64,000 bases of DNA, from positions 285,470 to 349,469 of the forward strand of contig JAFLBR010000006.1 of assembly GCA_017303795.1 (NCBI GenBank). The letters run 5' to 3'. Source of the DNA: Cytophagales bacterium. GTDB lineage: Bacteria > Bacteroidota > Bacteroidia > Cytophagales > Cyclobacteriaceae. A program made the translations under genes and the position numbers. The notes below the pieces were generated by a model. The model made no database searches and was not told where the DNA came from. It saw nothing but the letters and a program-made list of their open reading frames with translations. This document shows positions 1 to 7,703 of the stretch, piece by piece; position 1 is the first letter of the stretch, and each line of letters begins with the position of its first letter.

Positions 1-909
1 CAGTTCTTCTTTCGCACGAAAATCCTGTTCATGAACTTCCAGGTGCTGGCGCTTAGCTTCTACCTTTCCGCTGATCTCATCTTTTTGAACAATGGCATAC
101 TTTAGTGCTGCACCCAAATCAGCAGCCAGTTTGCGCTGCTGTATTTTTAGTCGCTGGATCGTTGAAAAATTATCGCGAATCAAATCGCTGCGCTGACTGC
201 TGTCTTTTCGGAAAAACGTTTCGATATCCTGATACCGTTCCGAAAACTGACGCAACTGCCGCTCAATGGTTTTCAGTTCGATAGTGGTATGCTTGGAGCC
301 GATGGCGTTGGCAATACACTCTTTTACAAACTCCGCCCGGATGACCGATTCGGAACTGAGGAAGATGGAAGTAATAGCCAGCGGAATGTTGTGGTAGTTG
401 GCATTGCCTTTCATCAACGCATACTTCTTGTAACGCTTATCGGGGTCGGCACCATAAACAATGTTGCGATACCGTTCAAAGGTTTCGATCTGATCGCTGT
501 AGTCGATCTTGTTCTCGTTAAGCCGCGCCAGCACAGCTTTGGGCAGCAAGGCTTCTTTCTCGTTGATGTAATGCTCCGGATCGAAGGCGCCATCCACAAA
601 CCGATAAAACAACTTGGTGTTGCGATACACCATCACATGAAAAAATCCTTCTTCGGTAGCCAGTTCATACACGATGTACGAATTGGGATACTGAAAATAA
701 TAATCTTCAAAAGTTTTTTGCGAAGTAGAGATACCCAGTTGGCGCGTGTTGGCACTATAGAAAAATAAAATGGCCCGCTGCAACGTAGTTTTACCCATGT
801 TGTTGGTACCTACAAAGCAGGTGTTACCGGCTATCTCTACATTGGAATAGTCCGTATTGGCAATATTGATAAATACAATCCTGTTAAGAATTCTTTTGCT
901 CTCCGTCAT
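1..909 (-). CDS. mksB: SMC-like ATPase MksB/JetC, N-terminal part (cut by window edge)
   Basis: Reading the minus strand from an ATG at 909 gives 303 codons with no stop up to the window edge, so the C-terminal part lies outside. A Walker A P-loop (GTNNMGKT) sits at about residues 34-41, after an N-terminal beta-strand region, as in the head of SMC/MukB/MksB ATPases. From about residue 230 the sequence becomes charged and Glu/Lys/Gln/Arg-rich, fitting the start of a long coiled coil. The ATG lies 26 bases inside the end of the upstream mksE-like gene, so the two are translationally coupled. In the Wadjet scheme this would be JetC, the motor that extrudes DNA loops. Whether it is a defence (Wadjet) or housekeeping (MksBEF) condensin depends on a jetD/mksG gene beyond the left edge. 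Family call is from motif and context, without a search. Confidence 0.8.
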   Translation of the reverse strand, partial: MTESKRILNRIVFINIANTDYSNVEIAGNTCFVGTNNMGKTTLQRAILFFYSANTRQLGISTSQKTFEDYYFQYPNSYIVYELATEEGFFHVMVYRNTKLFYRFVDGAFDPEHYINEKEALLPKAVLARLNENKIDYSDQIETFERYRNIVYGADPDKRYKKYALMKGNANYHNIPLAITSIFLSSESVIRAEFVKECIANAIGSKHTTIELKTIERQLRQFSERYQDIETFFRKDSSQRSDLIRDNFSTIQRLKIQQRKLAADLGAALKYAIVQKDEISGKVEAKRQHLEVHEQDFRAKEEL

Positions 910-1435
910 CGTCAATCGTTATAAGGGTAATCACCTGTTCCAGATAATGAATGGCATCCATTACTTTATATGTGTCTTCATCTTCCTGTTCAAAAAAACC
1001 AGATAGTGCCAGGTCACCAGCAATCTCGGCTACTTTATCCACCATCTTCTCTCTTCGCGAAAGCGCCAGCAGTTTTTGTTTTAATCGTTCATTCGAAAAA
1101 CATTCTTCTGCAATTTGCGTAACGCGGTAGCGTGTACCCGCAGTGGGCTTCTGGTCCATCGATGAAAAAAAATCCATCACATCAATGTAATAGGCAAACT
1201 GCTCAATCTTCTTTTCGATGGAAAGATTCGGCTCATCGGACTGGCTGAAGTAATAGTAGTTATGCCCGTGCTCCAGTGAATAACCGGTGTGCGCAAAAAG
1301 TTCGCGAAGCTGATTGAAGTTATCTTCAAAACTGATGACATCATACAATTTTCCGCGGCTGCCGTTAGCACTGATAAACTGCCCGCGACTGAGGATACCG
1401 AAAATTTCAGGTGCTTGTTTAGGAATGGCGTTCAT
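884..1435 (-). CDS. mksE: MksE/JetB-like condensin accessory subunit
   Basis: A 183-residue acidic protein between a kleisin-like and an SMC-like gene, the position always held by MksE/MukE/JetB (DUF4194-type) winged-helix subunits, which bind the kleisin and DNA. Its length fits that family (about 180-230). The N-terminal half (FGILSRGQFIS) and the ending in acidic residues resemble JetB proteins, but no catalytic motif is expected. The ATG at 1435 overlaps the stop of the upstream gene by four bases (ATGA), and its own end overlaps the ATPase gene by 26 bases, so the three form a tight operon. The call rests mainly on context and size. Confidence 0.7.
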   Translation of the reverse strand: MNAIPKQAPEIFGILSRGQFISANGSRGKLYDVISFEDNFNQLRELFAHTGYSLEHGHNYYYFSQSDEPNLSIEKKIEQFAYYIDVMDFFSSMDQKPTAGTRYRVTQIAEECFSNERLKQKLLALSRREKMVDKVAEIAGDLALSGFFEQEDEDTYKVMDAIHYLEQVITLITIDDDGEQKNS

Positions 1436-2652
1436 GAAACTGGTTTGCGGGCCGGCTTGATGATGGCATAGCCCAGTTTAAGTTTTTGTTTTTTCTCGTT
1501 TACATAATCCATCTTTCCGAGCTTCCCGGAGATAGACAGTTTATGGTCGTAATCAATAGTGATACCTACATATAGAGAGATGCGTTTTTCCAACGACAAC
1601 GTACCTACCTTATCCGGAAATTTGTAGTTGATCACAAACTGAAAAAGATCACTACGACTGTCCATGAATTTTTCTACCAGGCTATCAATGTTTAAGCTGG
1701 TAGATTCTTCCAGCATGTTCGCATCGAAACCATCTTCCATACGTCCGGCAGGTTTTTGCTGATGGTTGCGCAACAGGTTTAACTTACCGGCCAGCTTACG
1801 GGTAATGGTATAGCCACGATCGGAATACAACAGATCCAACGACACCCTTGCCTTCAACGGATTTCTCCGCTGAAACATCAACGCCCGTGTGCCGGTTACC
1901 ACATCAATAAAATTGGTTTTGTATTTAAGCTCTTCGTAATCCTTTAATTCCTTCAGGCGTTGGATCTTCTTATAGATGGCTGCCTGATATTGAATGCGGT
2001 TGATGTAATCGATAATCTGCGATTGTATTTCGCTCAGGTAATCGCGGTTACGCACCAGCACATAACGCAAATCGCTTACAATGGAATTTAATTCTGCATC
2101 AATAACCGTATTAAAAAATCCCTGGGCCTCGGATATAATCTGTTCCGATTCTTTAATCAGATTGATGATGTCGTCACGCTTGGCTTTATACTTATCGAGT
2201 TCCTGAAGTTTGATCAGGTAGTTGTCCTGATTTTTATACGTGTCGTCTATGTTCTTGTGAAGCTTCATCACCTCACGGGAAGTAGTGGAGCTTATCTTCT
2301 TCAACGACCGCTTGATGTTGCGCAAAAAACGGGTGTTGCTGTCAATGCGGTAGTATTTCAGGTTTTCGTTTAACGATTGAATGTTATCGTTAATAAAGCT
2401 GGTGGTAACTTCCCCGATCTCCAGAAACTCTTCAATGAACGTAACGATGCGATCGTCCAGCCCGATGGTTTGATTATTCTCATGAATGATTTCATAGCTC
2501 ACCAGTTTCTCGAGCTTCTCGTCCGACATGTCATCGCGAGCCAGAATTTCGGCTTTGTTCACCGAGTCTTTACTGCCAAAAAGCAGCTCGATGACATCCC
2601 GGCTTTGGTACAGCAGGTTTACGAGATCGCGGATAGAAAGCGGGTGCTTCAA
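1432..2652 (-). CDS. mksF: MksF/JetA-like kleisin subunit
   Basis: A 406-residue protein, first gene of the three-gene condensin cassette. It has an N-terminal winged-helix-like segment (about 1-80), a long helical middle with Lys/Glu/Gln periodicity (about 100-260) and a C-terminal beta-rich domain. This matches kleisins of the MukF/MksF/JetA type, which bridge the SMC heads. No ATG is available: the only plausible starts are TTG at 2652 or a near-cognate ATT just upstream, with an in-frame stop seven codons before the TTG. The 166 bases upstream (2653-2818) hold no gene, so a promoter is likely there, though no clear TAnnTTTG box was found. Weak translation from TTG would suit a toxic-when-overmade system (inference). 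Confidence 0.7.
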   Translation of the reverse strand: MKHPLSIRDLVNLLYQSRDVIELLFGSKDSVNKAEILARDDMSDEKLEKLVSYEIIHENNQTIGLDDRIVTFIEEFLEIGEVTTSFINDNIQSLNENLKYYRIDSNTRFLRNIKRSLKKISSTTSREVMKLHKNIDDTYKNQDNYLIKLQELDKYKAKRDDIINLIKESEQIISEAQGFFNTVIDAELNSIVSDLRYVLVRNRDYLSEIQSQIIDYINRIQYQAAIYKKIQRLKELKDYEELKYKTNFIDVVTGTRALMFQRRNPLKARVSLDLLYSDRGYTITRKLAGKLNLLRNHQQKPAGRMEDGFDANMLEESTSLNIDSLVEKFMDSRSDLFQFVINYKFPDKVGTLSLEKRISLYVGITIDYDHKLSISGKLGKMDYVNEKKQKLKLGYAIIKPARKPVS

Positions 2653-2818
2653 AATGCAGAAAGTAGAACCTTAAAATTACCAAGAAAAATGGTTCTGTAG
2701 CAGAAAGCCTATCGGCATCACCAATCTGTTTATTTCAGATAATCAAGCAGATAGAATTTAATGCTGTACCAGTAATTGCCATCAGCCTAAAACTCAGGCA
2801 TTCAAACAAGTTTAAAGC

Positions 2819-3118
2819 TTATAGAGGCACGCCAGCCGTACAGGAAAGACATTGATTAGCGAACGCATCGTACTCGTCATAAGCAGCGCCAATTTTGCCA
2901 AACAGGGTAATAATTCTGTCTATGCGAACCCTGACACCAGAGTCTAACAAGATGAATATGCCTTGCCCCGATATTTCATCGAGCTTGATAACTCTGCCCG
3001 TTACTTCATCAACTTGGTAACCTGACCAGAAGAATACTTTACCAAAAGTTTGCAGCGCCATTTGTTCTGCAATTGTCTCTCTGAATTCGTAAGCAACTGG
3101 TGTAAAGGAGTTGTCCAT
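2819..3118 (-). CDS. small hypothetical protein (99 aa)
   Basis: An ATG-started 99-residue reading frame with no signal peptide or membrane segment. The middle is beta-strand-like (GQGIFILLDSGVRVRID) and the C-terminus carries two cysteines (QCLSC). I do not recognise a family. It lies 166 bases upstream of the condensin cassette on the same strand, but the gap is too large to argue for co-transcription. Codon use looks like its neighbours. It may be a lineage-specific gene. Confidence 0.45.
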   Translation of the reverse strand: MDNSFTPVAYEFRETIAEQMALQTFGKVFFWSGYQVDEVTGRVIKLDEISGQGIFILLDSGVRVRIDRIITLFGKIGAAYDEYDAFANQCLSCTAGVPL

Positions 3119-3199
3119 GCGGTATTAAATTAGCAGTACTTTTTTAAAACCAACTTTGTCGTAAATAGATTCATTTCCGATTCTTAAAATCTTGGCAAC

Positions 3200-4330
3200 T
3201 CAAAATGCTTCACCTACAGAAAAGTAGAAGTAGCCACCTTCTTTGCCAACCGCATAATCAAAACGGATATTTAATCGTTCGGCTGGATTAACCAACAAAC
3301 GCAAACCAGAGCCTACTGAATATTTAAGTGTTGATAACCGGATATCGTTAGGTGATCTAAACACATCGCCCACACCAGCAAAGCCTACAACGCCTAAACG
3401 CCAGAACAAATGTGCGCGGTATTCAACTTGTGTACCGATAAAGTGATTATCGCGATAACGGTAGCGGGGATAACCTCGTAGCATATCATCGCCACCAGCA
3501 ACAGAAAGATCGAGAAAAGGAACATCGCCATAGCTAAGGCGCAGTTTGGTTTGCAGGTTAAGCGATTGCTTTTTCTTAACGAGCCAATGTTGTTGATAAA
3601 TGGCATTAATACCAACAAAGGAAAAAGTACTACCAAAAGCTGGTGTATAAACATACGTAGATAACTCGGCAAGCTTACCCGTCTGTGCATTAATTGCATT
3701 GTCCCGGCTATCATAAACAGCAACGGCACCCAATGCAGACCCAATGCCGCCTTTATAACCGGTAATGGTACCTTGCTCCAGTACACCACCTGACGTGTAA
3801 CCAAAATTAAATTCGTATTCAAAATGATAATCGAATCCTACAAATAAAGAAGGCCTGATCTTTTTTAGCATCAGGTTTTTAATACTGACTAAACTATATT
3901 CATACCGCTCTTCCTGTGCTGATATTGTATTATTGCCAATGCCAAAAAAGCGATCAGGGAAATTGCGGTAACGTACTTCTCCCTTTAACAGATAATTTTC
4001 ATTACGTGTAAAAACATTCCAGACGCCCCACATATCTAATTGCCGGTTTTGGGTGTAGTCGGCCAAAAACTGGATATATGAAATCCGGGTAAGAACTTCG
4101 TCTTCAGTTTTAGGCGGCACCTTAAAGTAATATACACCTGCGCCACCATAAGCCCAACGCGTATCGGGTGTATAGTATAACAAGGGCAAAACAAAGAAAC
4201 CTTTCTTTTCAATGCTCAGTGTGTCATCCAGCGGAGCAAAGCCTAAAAACTTTTTTTGCTTTTGTGCAAATGCTGTTTGTGCAAACAACAGTATGGCCAT
4301 TAAATACAACACACGCAGCTTCAGGATCAT
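3200..4330 (-). CDS. BamA/TamA-like outer-membrane beta-barrel protein
   Basis: 376 residues with a signal peptide (cleavage after TAFAQ, about residue 22) and then alternating aromatic/hydrophobic strands to the end, finishing in phenylalanine (VGEAF), the usual C-terminal signature for barrel insertion by BAM. Motifs such as RGYPRYRYRDNHF and a Gly-rich late strand (GVVGFAGVGDVF) match the barrel half of the Omp85/surface antigen D15 superfamily. No POTRA domains are present, so this is a barrel-only relative, common in Bacteroidota, of unknown substrate. It may act in outer-membrane transport or assembly. It is followed after 25 bases upstream by the nucleoside hydrolase gene on the same strand. 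Confidence 0.75.
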   Translation of the reverse strand: MILKLRVLYLMAILLFAQTAFAQKQKKFLGFAPLDDTLSIEKKGFFVLPLLYYTPDTRWAYGGAGVYYFKVPPKTEDEVLTRISYIQFLADYTQNRQLDMWGVWNVFTRNENYLLKGEVRYRNFPDRFFGIGNNTISAQEERYEYSLVSIKNLMLKKIRPSLFVGFDYHFEYEFNFGYTSGGVLEQGTITGYKGGIGSALGAVAVYDSRDNAINAQTGKLAELSTYVYTPAFGSTFSFVGINAIYQQHWLVKKKQSLNLQTKLRLSYGDVPFLDLSVAGGDDMLRGYPRYRYRDNHFIGTQVEYRAHLFWRLGVVGFAGVGDVFRSPNDIRLSTLKYSVGSGLRLLVNPAERLNIRFDYAVGKEGGYFYFSVGEAF

Positions 4331-4355
4331 GCTCTAGAAAACTCTAAAATAATCT

Positions 4356-5333
4356 TTAATATTTCTTAAGCGACTCAATAAAATCCTGCACAATCGCATC
4401 GCGGTTAAAGTTCTCCCAGATTTTGATTTGCCGAACGTTATCAGGTCGCTCGATCCACTCACCATTTACAAACAATGGTGCAGGATGTGCAGTAACCTGC
4501 GCCCATTCCTGATTCTTCACGATAGCAACAGCAGCCATATCAAACAACGATCGTGCAGGCGGATCGCCATGATAATCGATGTGTTCAAAGAGATTCACAG
4601 CGTAATCACCAAAACAATAAAACTCACCACCGTGCCGACCGATAACAGATTTTGAAATACTAGGACCTAATCCAGGCATCACCTCGCCTACTTCACGTTT
4701 GGTAATGGTTACTACCGATGTACCGGTAGTCTTACCATAACGAACTGTAACCATTTCGAAATCTATTTTCTTATTGAGCAGGTAATTCATGGCTGTAGTG
4801 TCGTTATTCTGGTTGTGCTCACCAGGTTCTGGATAATTAGAGCCTAACCACACCAACCGGATGCGATCTGCTATCGTAGAATCTTTTGCCACTGCAAATG
4901 CCACATTGGTTAACTTCCCTACTGCCAGCACCACTAATTTATCGGTAGCGCGTTTATGTGTTTCTTCAATAATTCGGGCCACCGCTTCGTGGCCATCATA
5001 AACAGCCGAATCTATCGTAGAAACAATTTGCTGAAACGATTGATCGGCTCCTTTTAATACTGGCAATGTATCGGCATTACAAAGTTGAAGTACCCGAATA
5101 GCTTCGGCATATTGCATTTCAATGTTACCACCACTTGATGTGGTGTTAATAGTAATGGCTTCAATTTTAAATACATCCTGATTAAACAAGAGGTAAGCTA
5201 ATGCGTGCTGATCATCCAATTCGTTATTGGTGTCGGTATCAAACACTACTCTGATTTTCGGAGTCAATTTCTTTTTTGATGCATCACAACCTGCTAAAAG
5301 AATGACCAGAAGAAGAATAAGATATGATTTCAT
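4356..5333 (-). CDS. nucleoside hydrolase family lipoprotein
   Basis: 325 residues. The N-terminus has a lipoprotein signal with lipobox LAGC (Cys about residue 16). The mature protein starts with DTDTNNELDD, a variant of the DTDxGxDD calcium-binding motif of inosine-uridine preferring nucleoside hydrolases, which split N-glycosidic bonds of ribonucleosides. A late SLFDMAAVA segment matches the conserved region holding the second metal-binding Asp. The variant motif defines a secreted Bacteroidota subgroup whose substrate is uncertain, so nucleoside scavenging in the periplasm or at the surface is an inference. Length is normal for the family (about 310-330). Confidence 0.85.
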   Translation of the reverse strand: MKSYLILLLVILLAGCDASKKKLTPKIRVVFDTDTNNELDDQHALAYLLFNQDVFKIEAITINTTSSGGNIEMQYAEAIRVLQLCNADTLPVLKGADQSFQQIVSTIDSAVYDGHEAVARIIEETHKRATDKLVVLAVGKLTNVAFAVAKDSTIADRIRLVWLGSNYPEPGEHNQNNDTTAMNYLLNKKIDFEMVTVRYGKTTGTSVVTITKREVGEVMPGLGPSISKSVIGRHGGEFYCFGDYAVNLFEHIDYHGDPPARSLFDMAAVAIVKNQEWAQVTAHPAPLFVNGEWIERPDNVRQIKIWENFNRDAIVQDFIESLKKY

Positions 5334-5362
5334 TGGATAATGATTGTTTCAAATTTAATCTG

Positions 5363-6370
5363 CTACAACACAATATTATTTTGAGGCATAATCGGATCGG
5401 GCAACGAAACTTCATCCAGCATATCGCGCATATCAATCTCAATGGTGCGACTAATCTGTGTGATGGGCACATCGTTCGCACTACCTTCAAATGGATTTAC
5501 TGAACTTTCGCCCACCGTATCCAATGTAAGCAACGCCCAGGTAACTATTGCCGAAAAAGGAATGTTAAACCAGATGGAATAACCTTCCACTAAAGTACCC
5601 GTACCGAGTTTTTCAAATTCGTGTAGTAACCCAAATGGAAAGAAAATCACAAAAATCAACAACAAGTAAGTGGCTATGGACGCGAAATTTCGGGGATACG
5701 GAAAATTTTTAATTCGCTCTGCTTTACCTTGTTCATCTGTAAGGCGCATGAGTGCTTGCTGCAATTGAGTCCACTGAAAGTCGTTTATTGTACCTGCTTT
5801 TCTAAGTGTTGCTAATACTTCCGATTGCTTTGCTGTAAGTTGTGTAGCCCGGTTTTTCTTGGAAAGAATATAGGCAAGTTCTTCTGGTGTTAAGTAATTT
5901 TTTAACTCATCTTCCACTTTACCCACTCTTTCCGGAATGCGGTAATGCGATTCCTGAAATTCTTTATTGCGCCACTCCTGCATGTTTTCCCAGGCCCGTG
6001 GTTCCCGCAGTTGAAATCGTAAAGCAGTAAGCCAGGCAAAATGGCGGTAGAAAATTTGTTTTGTTGTTTCTGCATTTGATTCACCTAATGCATCGCGTAG
6101 GGTGTAAGCAAAACTGCGGCTGTTGTTAATGATTGCACCATAAATCTGGCGTGCCTCCCAAATGCGGTTGTAGCTTGCATTGTTCTTAAATCCTACAATA
6201 AAAGCTACTACAGTACCCATTATAGCAATGGGTTGCCATGGCAATGCAATAAACGTAAGCCCGAAGGCATACAATACTGTGGGAATTGTGGCCAACAAAA
6301 GCATCCAATAAGTATCTCTGCGGGTCCATCTAAAAAAATCTAAGGGTGAGTAACGTCTTCCGGTGTGCAT
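5363..6370 (-). CDS. bestrophin family ion channel
   Basis: 335 residues. The N-terminus (SPLDFFRWTRRDTYWMLL) leads into two membrane helices, then the bestrophin hallmark region FIVGFKNNASYNRIWEAR near residues 50-70, a long soluble helical part and two more membrane helices at about 225-285. This matches bacterial bestrophins (PF01062), pentameric channels in the inner membrane that pass anions or cations. Gene ends 29 bases before the nucleoside hydrolase start on the same strand. A Bacteroidota-type TAAATTTG box lies at 5350-5357 upstream of that neighbour, but without a convincing -33 partner. Confidence 0.88.
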   Translation of the reverse strand: MHTGRRYSPLDFFRWTRRDTYWMLLLATIPTVLYAFGLTFIALPWQPIAIMGTVVAFIVGFKNNASYNRIWEARQIYGAIINNSRSFAYTLRDALGESNAETTKQIFYRHFAWLTALRFQLREPRAWENMQEWRNKEFQESHYRIPERVGKVEDELKNYLTPEELAYILSKKNRATQLTAKQSEVLATLRKAGTINDFQWTQLQQALMRLTDEQGKAERIKNFPYPRNFASIATYLLLIFVIFFPFGLLHEFEKLGTGTLVEGYSIWFNIPFSAIVTWALLTLDTVGESSVNPFEGSANDVPITQISRTIEIDMRDMLDEVSLPDPIMPQNNIVL

Positions 6371-6458
6371 GGTTTAGAAAAAAATATACCTGATGCAAGC
6401 TAATCAAATAGTTTGATCAACCACCTGCTGGAATCATTCGTATCCATAAAGAAGCAAC

Positions 6459-7163
6459 CTACCTTTTAGATCTCAAAACTTTATCGACCGTAAGGTTAGT
6501 AAGAGTCAAGTGCCATTTTTTATCCAAAGGAAAATGATTTTTTTCAAAAATCTGAGGATCAGTTAAAAAGTACTGATCGTTAAATCGACTAACAAATTGT
6601 TTACTCTCACTATCAATCTTTCCGCTCGCCCAGGTGGCATCGCACAAATACCATTTGCCGTTTAGCTTAACGGCATTCCAGTTATGGTTGGGCAAATTTT
6701 TGTTCAGCTTTGCACCCGGTGTGCGACCGTAGCCATCTACAATTACACATTCAAGTCCGGAAGCCAAAGCCAGCTCGCGAATAAGGTAGGCGTAGCCGGT
6801 ACAAATTGTTTTATGATTATTCAAGAGTTCATAATACAAGGTCTTGCTAAATTCTTTATACCACGCTTTTAATTCTGCTTCTGTTTTACACTGCTCACGG
6901 TGTTGTTTATTTTTCAGATACAATTCGTAGTCGTTTCTGATGTTTAAACAAACCCATGTAAATACTGCGCGGAATTTCTCTGCTTCATTTGTAAATGGTC
7001 GCGTTAACTTACCAGCAAGGTCAGGTAAATTAGTTAAAGGGTAATTAGGATATAATCGTGCGACACTATCTGCCCTACCAAAATTTACCTCTTTAAAATC
7101 ACTTACCTGAGCCCTTGCCGATAATACTGCCAGCCATACCACTATGCATGCAAGCAATCGCAT
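6459..7163 (-). CDS. secreted transglutaminase-like domain protein
   Basis: 234 residues with a signal peptide (to about residue 19, SARAQ). The catalytic triad of the transglutaminase-like superfamily is visible: Cys121 in KTICTGYAYL, His160 in NHNWNAV and Asp175 in LCDATWA. Such papain-fold proteins act as proteases or peptide-bond-modifying enzymes in the periplasm, and the exact reaction cannot be told. The ATG at 7163 follows the upstream gene's stop by four bases, so the two are probably co-transcribed. Confidence 0.82.
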   Translation of the reverse strand: MRLLACIVVWLAVLSARAQVSDFKEVNFGRADSVARLYPNYPLTNLPDLAGKLTRPFTNEAEKFRAVFTWVCLNIRNDYELYLKNKQHREQCKTEAELKAWYKEFSKTLYYELLNNHKTICTGYAYLIRELALASGLECVIVDGYGRTPGAKLNKNLPNHNWNAVKLNGKWYLCDATWASGKIDSESKQFVSRFNDQYFLTDPQIFEKNHFPLDKKWHLTLTNLTVDKVLRSKR

Positions 7164-7167
7164 TTGC

Positions 7168-7632
7168 TTAGTGGTTTAAACTTCTGCGTTTCTGTTTTGA
7201 TTTCGCAGGTGCATCCATCCAAACTTCACCCAACACATTCAACGGATCTTCTTCCATGCGAATCTCAATAAACTCAGGCATGTTGGCCGTAACCGTATAT
7301 TCCTGTTTCTTCAAGCCGATAAAACTGAAAACCAAAGTCTCACCCGCTTTAAGTTTTCGAGGAAAGGTAAACTTGCCATTTACATCAGAGAAGGTACCTA
7401 CATTGGTATCTTTCAGGTAAATGTTTACGCCCGTAAGCGCGGTGTTTTCCTCGACTGAAAGCACCACTCCCTTCACTTCATAAGAAGTTTCAGAGGGCTG
7501 AGCACTGGTCTGTGCGAAGGCTACCACGCCTAAAAGCATGAGTACAATTGTTAGTGCATGGCGTAATCCTGAAAAGGTAAACGCTTGTCCGGAAACCGAA
7601 CCATTGGAAATAGAATTTGTTTTCATAAGCAT
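7168..7632 (-). CDS. carboxypeptidase-regulatory-like domain protein
   Basis: 154 residues with a membrane/signal segment at about 22-40 (ending FAQ) and one beta-sandwich domain of the CarboxypepD_reg-like type, seen from GVVLSVEENTALTGVNIYLK and GTFSDVNGKFTF to FSFIGLKKQEYTV. This domain is usually the N-terminal extension of SusC-like TonB-dependent receptors in Bacteroidota. Here it stands alone, followed by a short basic tail (KSKQKRRSLNH). It may be an accessory envelope protein. It is four bases from the transglutaminase gene, which suggests they work together, but no role can be named. Confidence 0.7.
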   Translation of the reverse strand: MLMKTNSISNGSVSGQAFTFSGLRHALTIVLMLLGVVAFAQTSAQPSETSYEVKGVVLSVEENTALTGVNIYLKDTNVGTFSDVNGKFTFPRKLKAGETLVFSFIGLKKQEYTVTANMPEFIEIRMEEDPLNVLGEVWMDAPAKSKQKRRSLNH

Positions 7633-7703
7633 TAGGTTTTTTTAAACCAGATGCAGCGGAAAGGGGGATTCCATAAAAAAATATGAAATATTTCTGCTTG
7701 GAC

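Noticed and set aside
289-768. Plus-strand open frame inside the SMC-like gene
   Set aside because: The minus frame is continuous and carries a P-loop. The plus frame is its shadow.
2653-2818. Possible operator AGAACC ... GGTTCT (2665-2696)
   Set aside because: Only six bases per arm with a 20-base spacer, which is easily due to chance.
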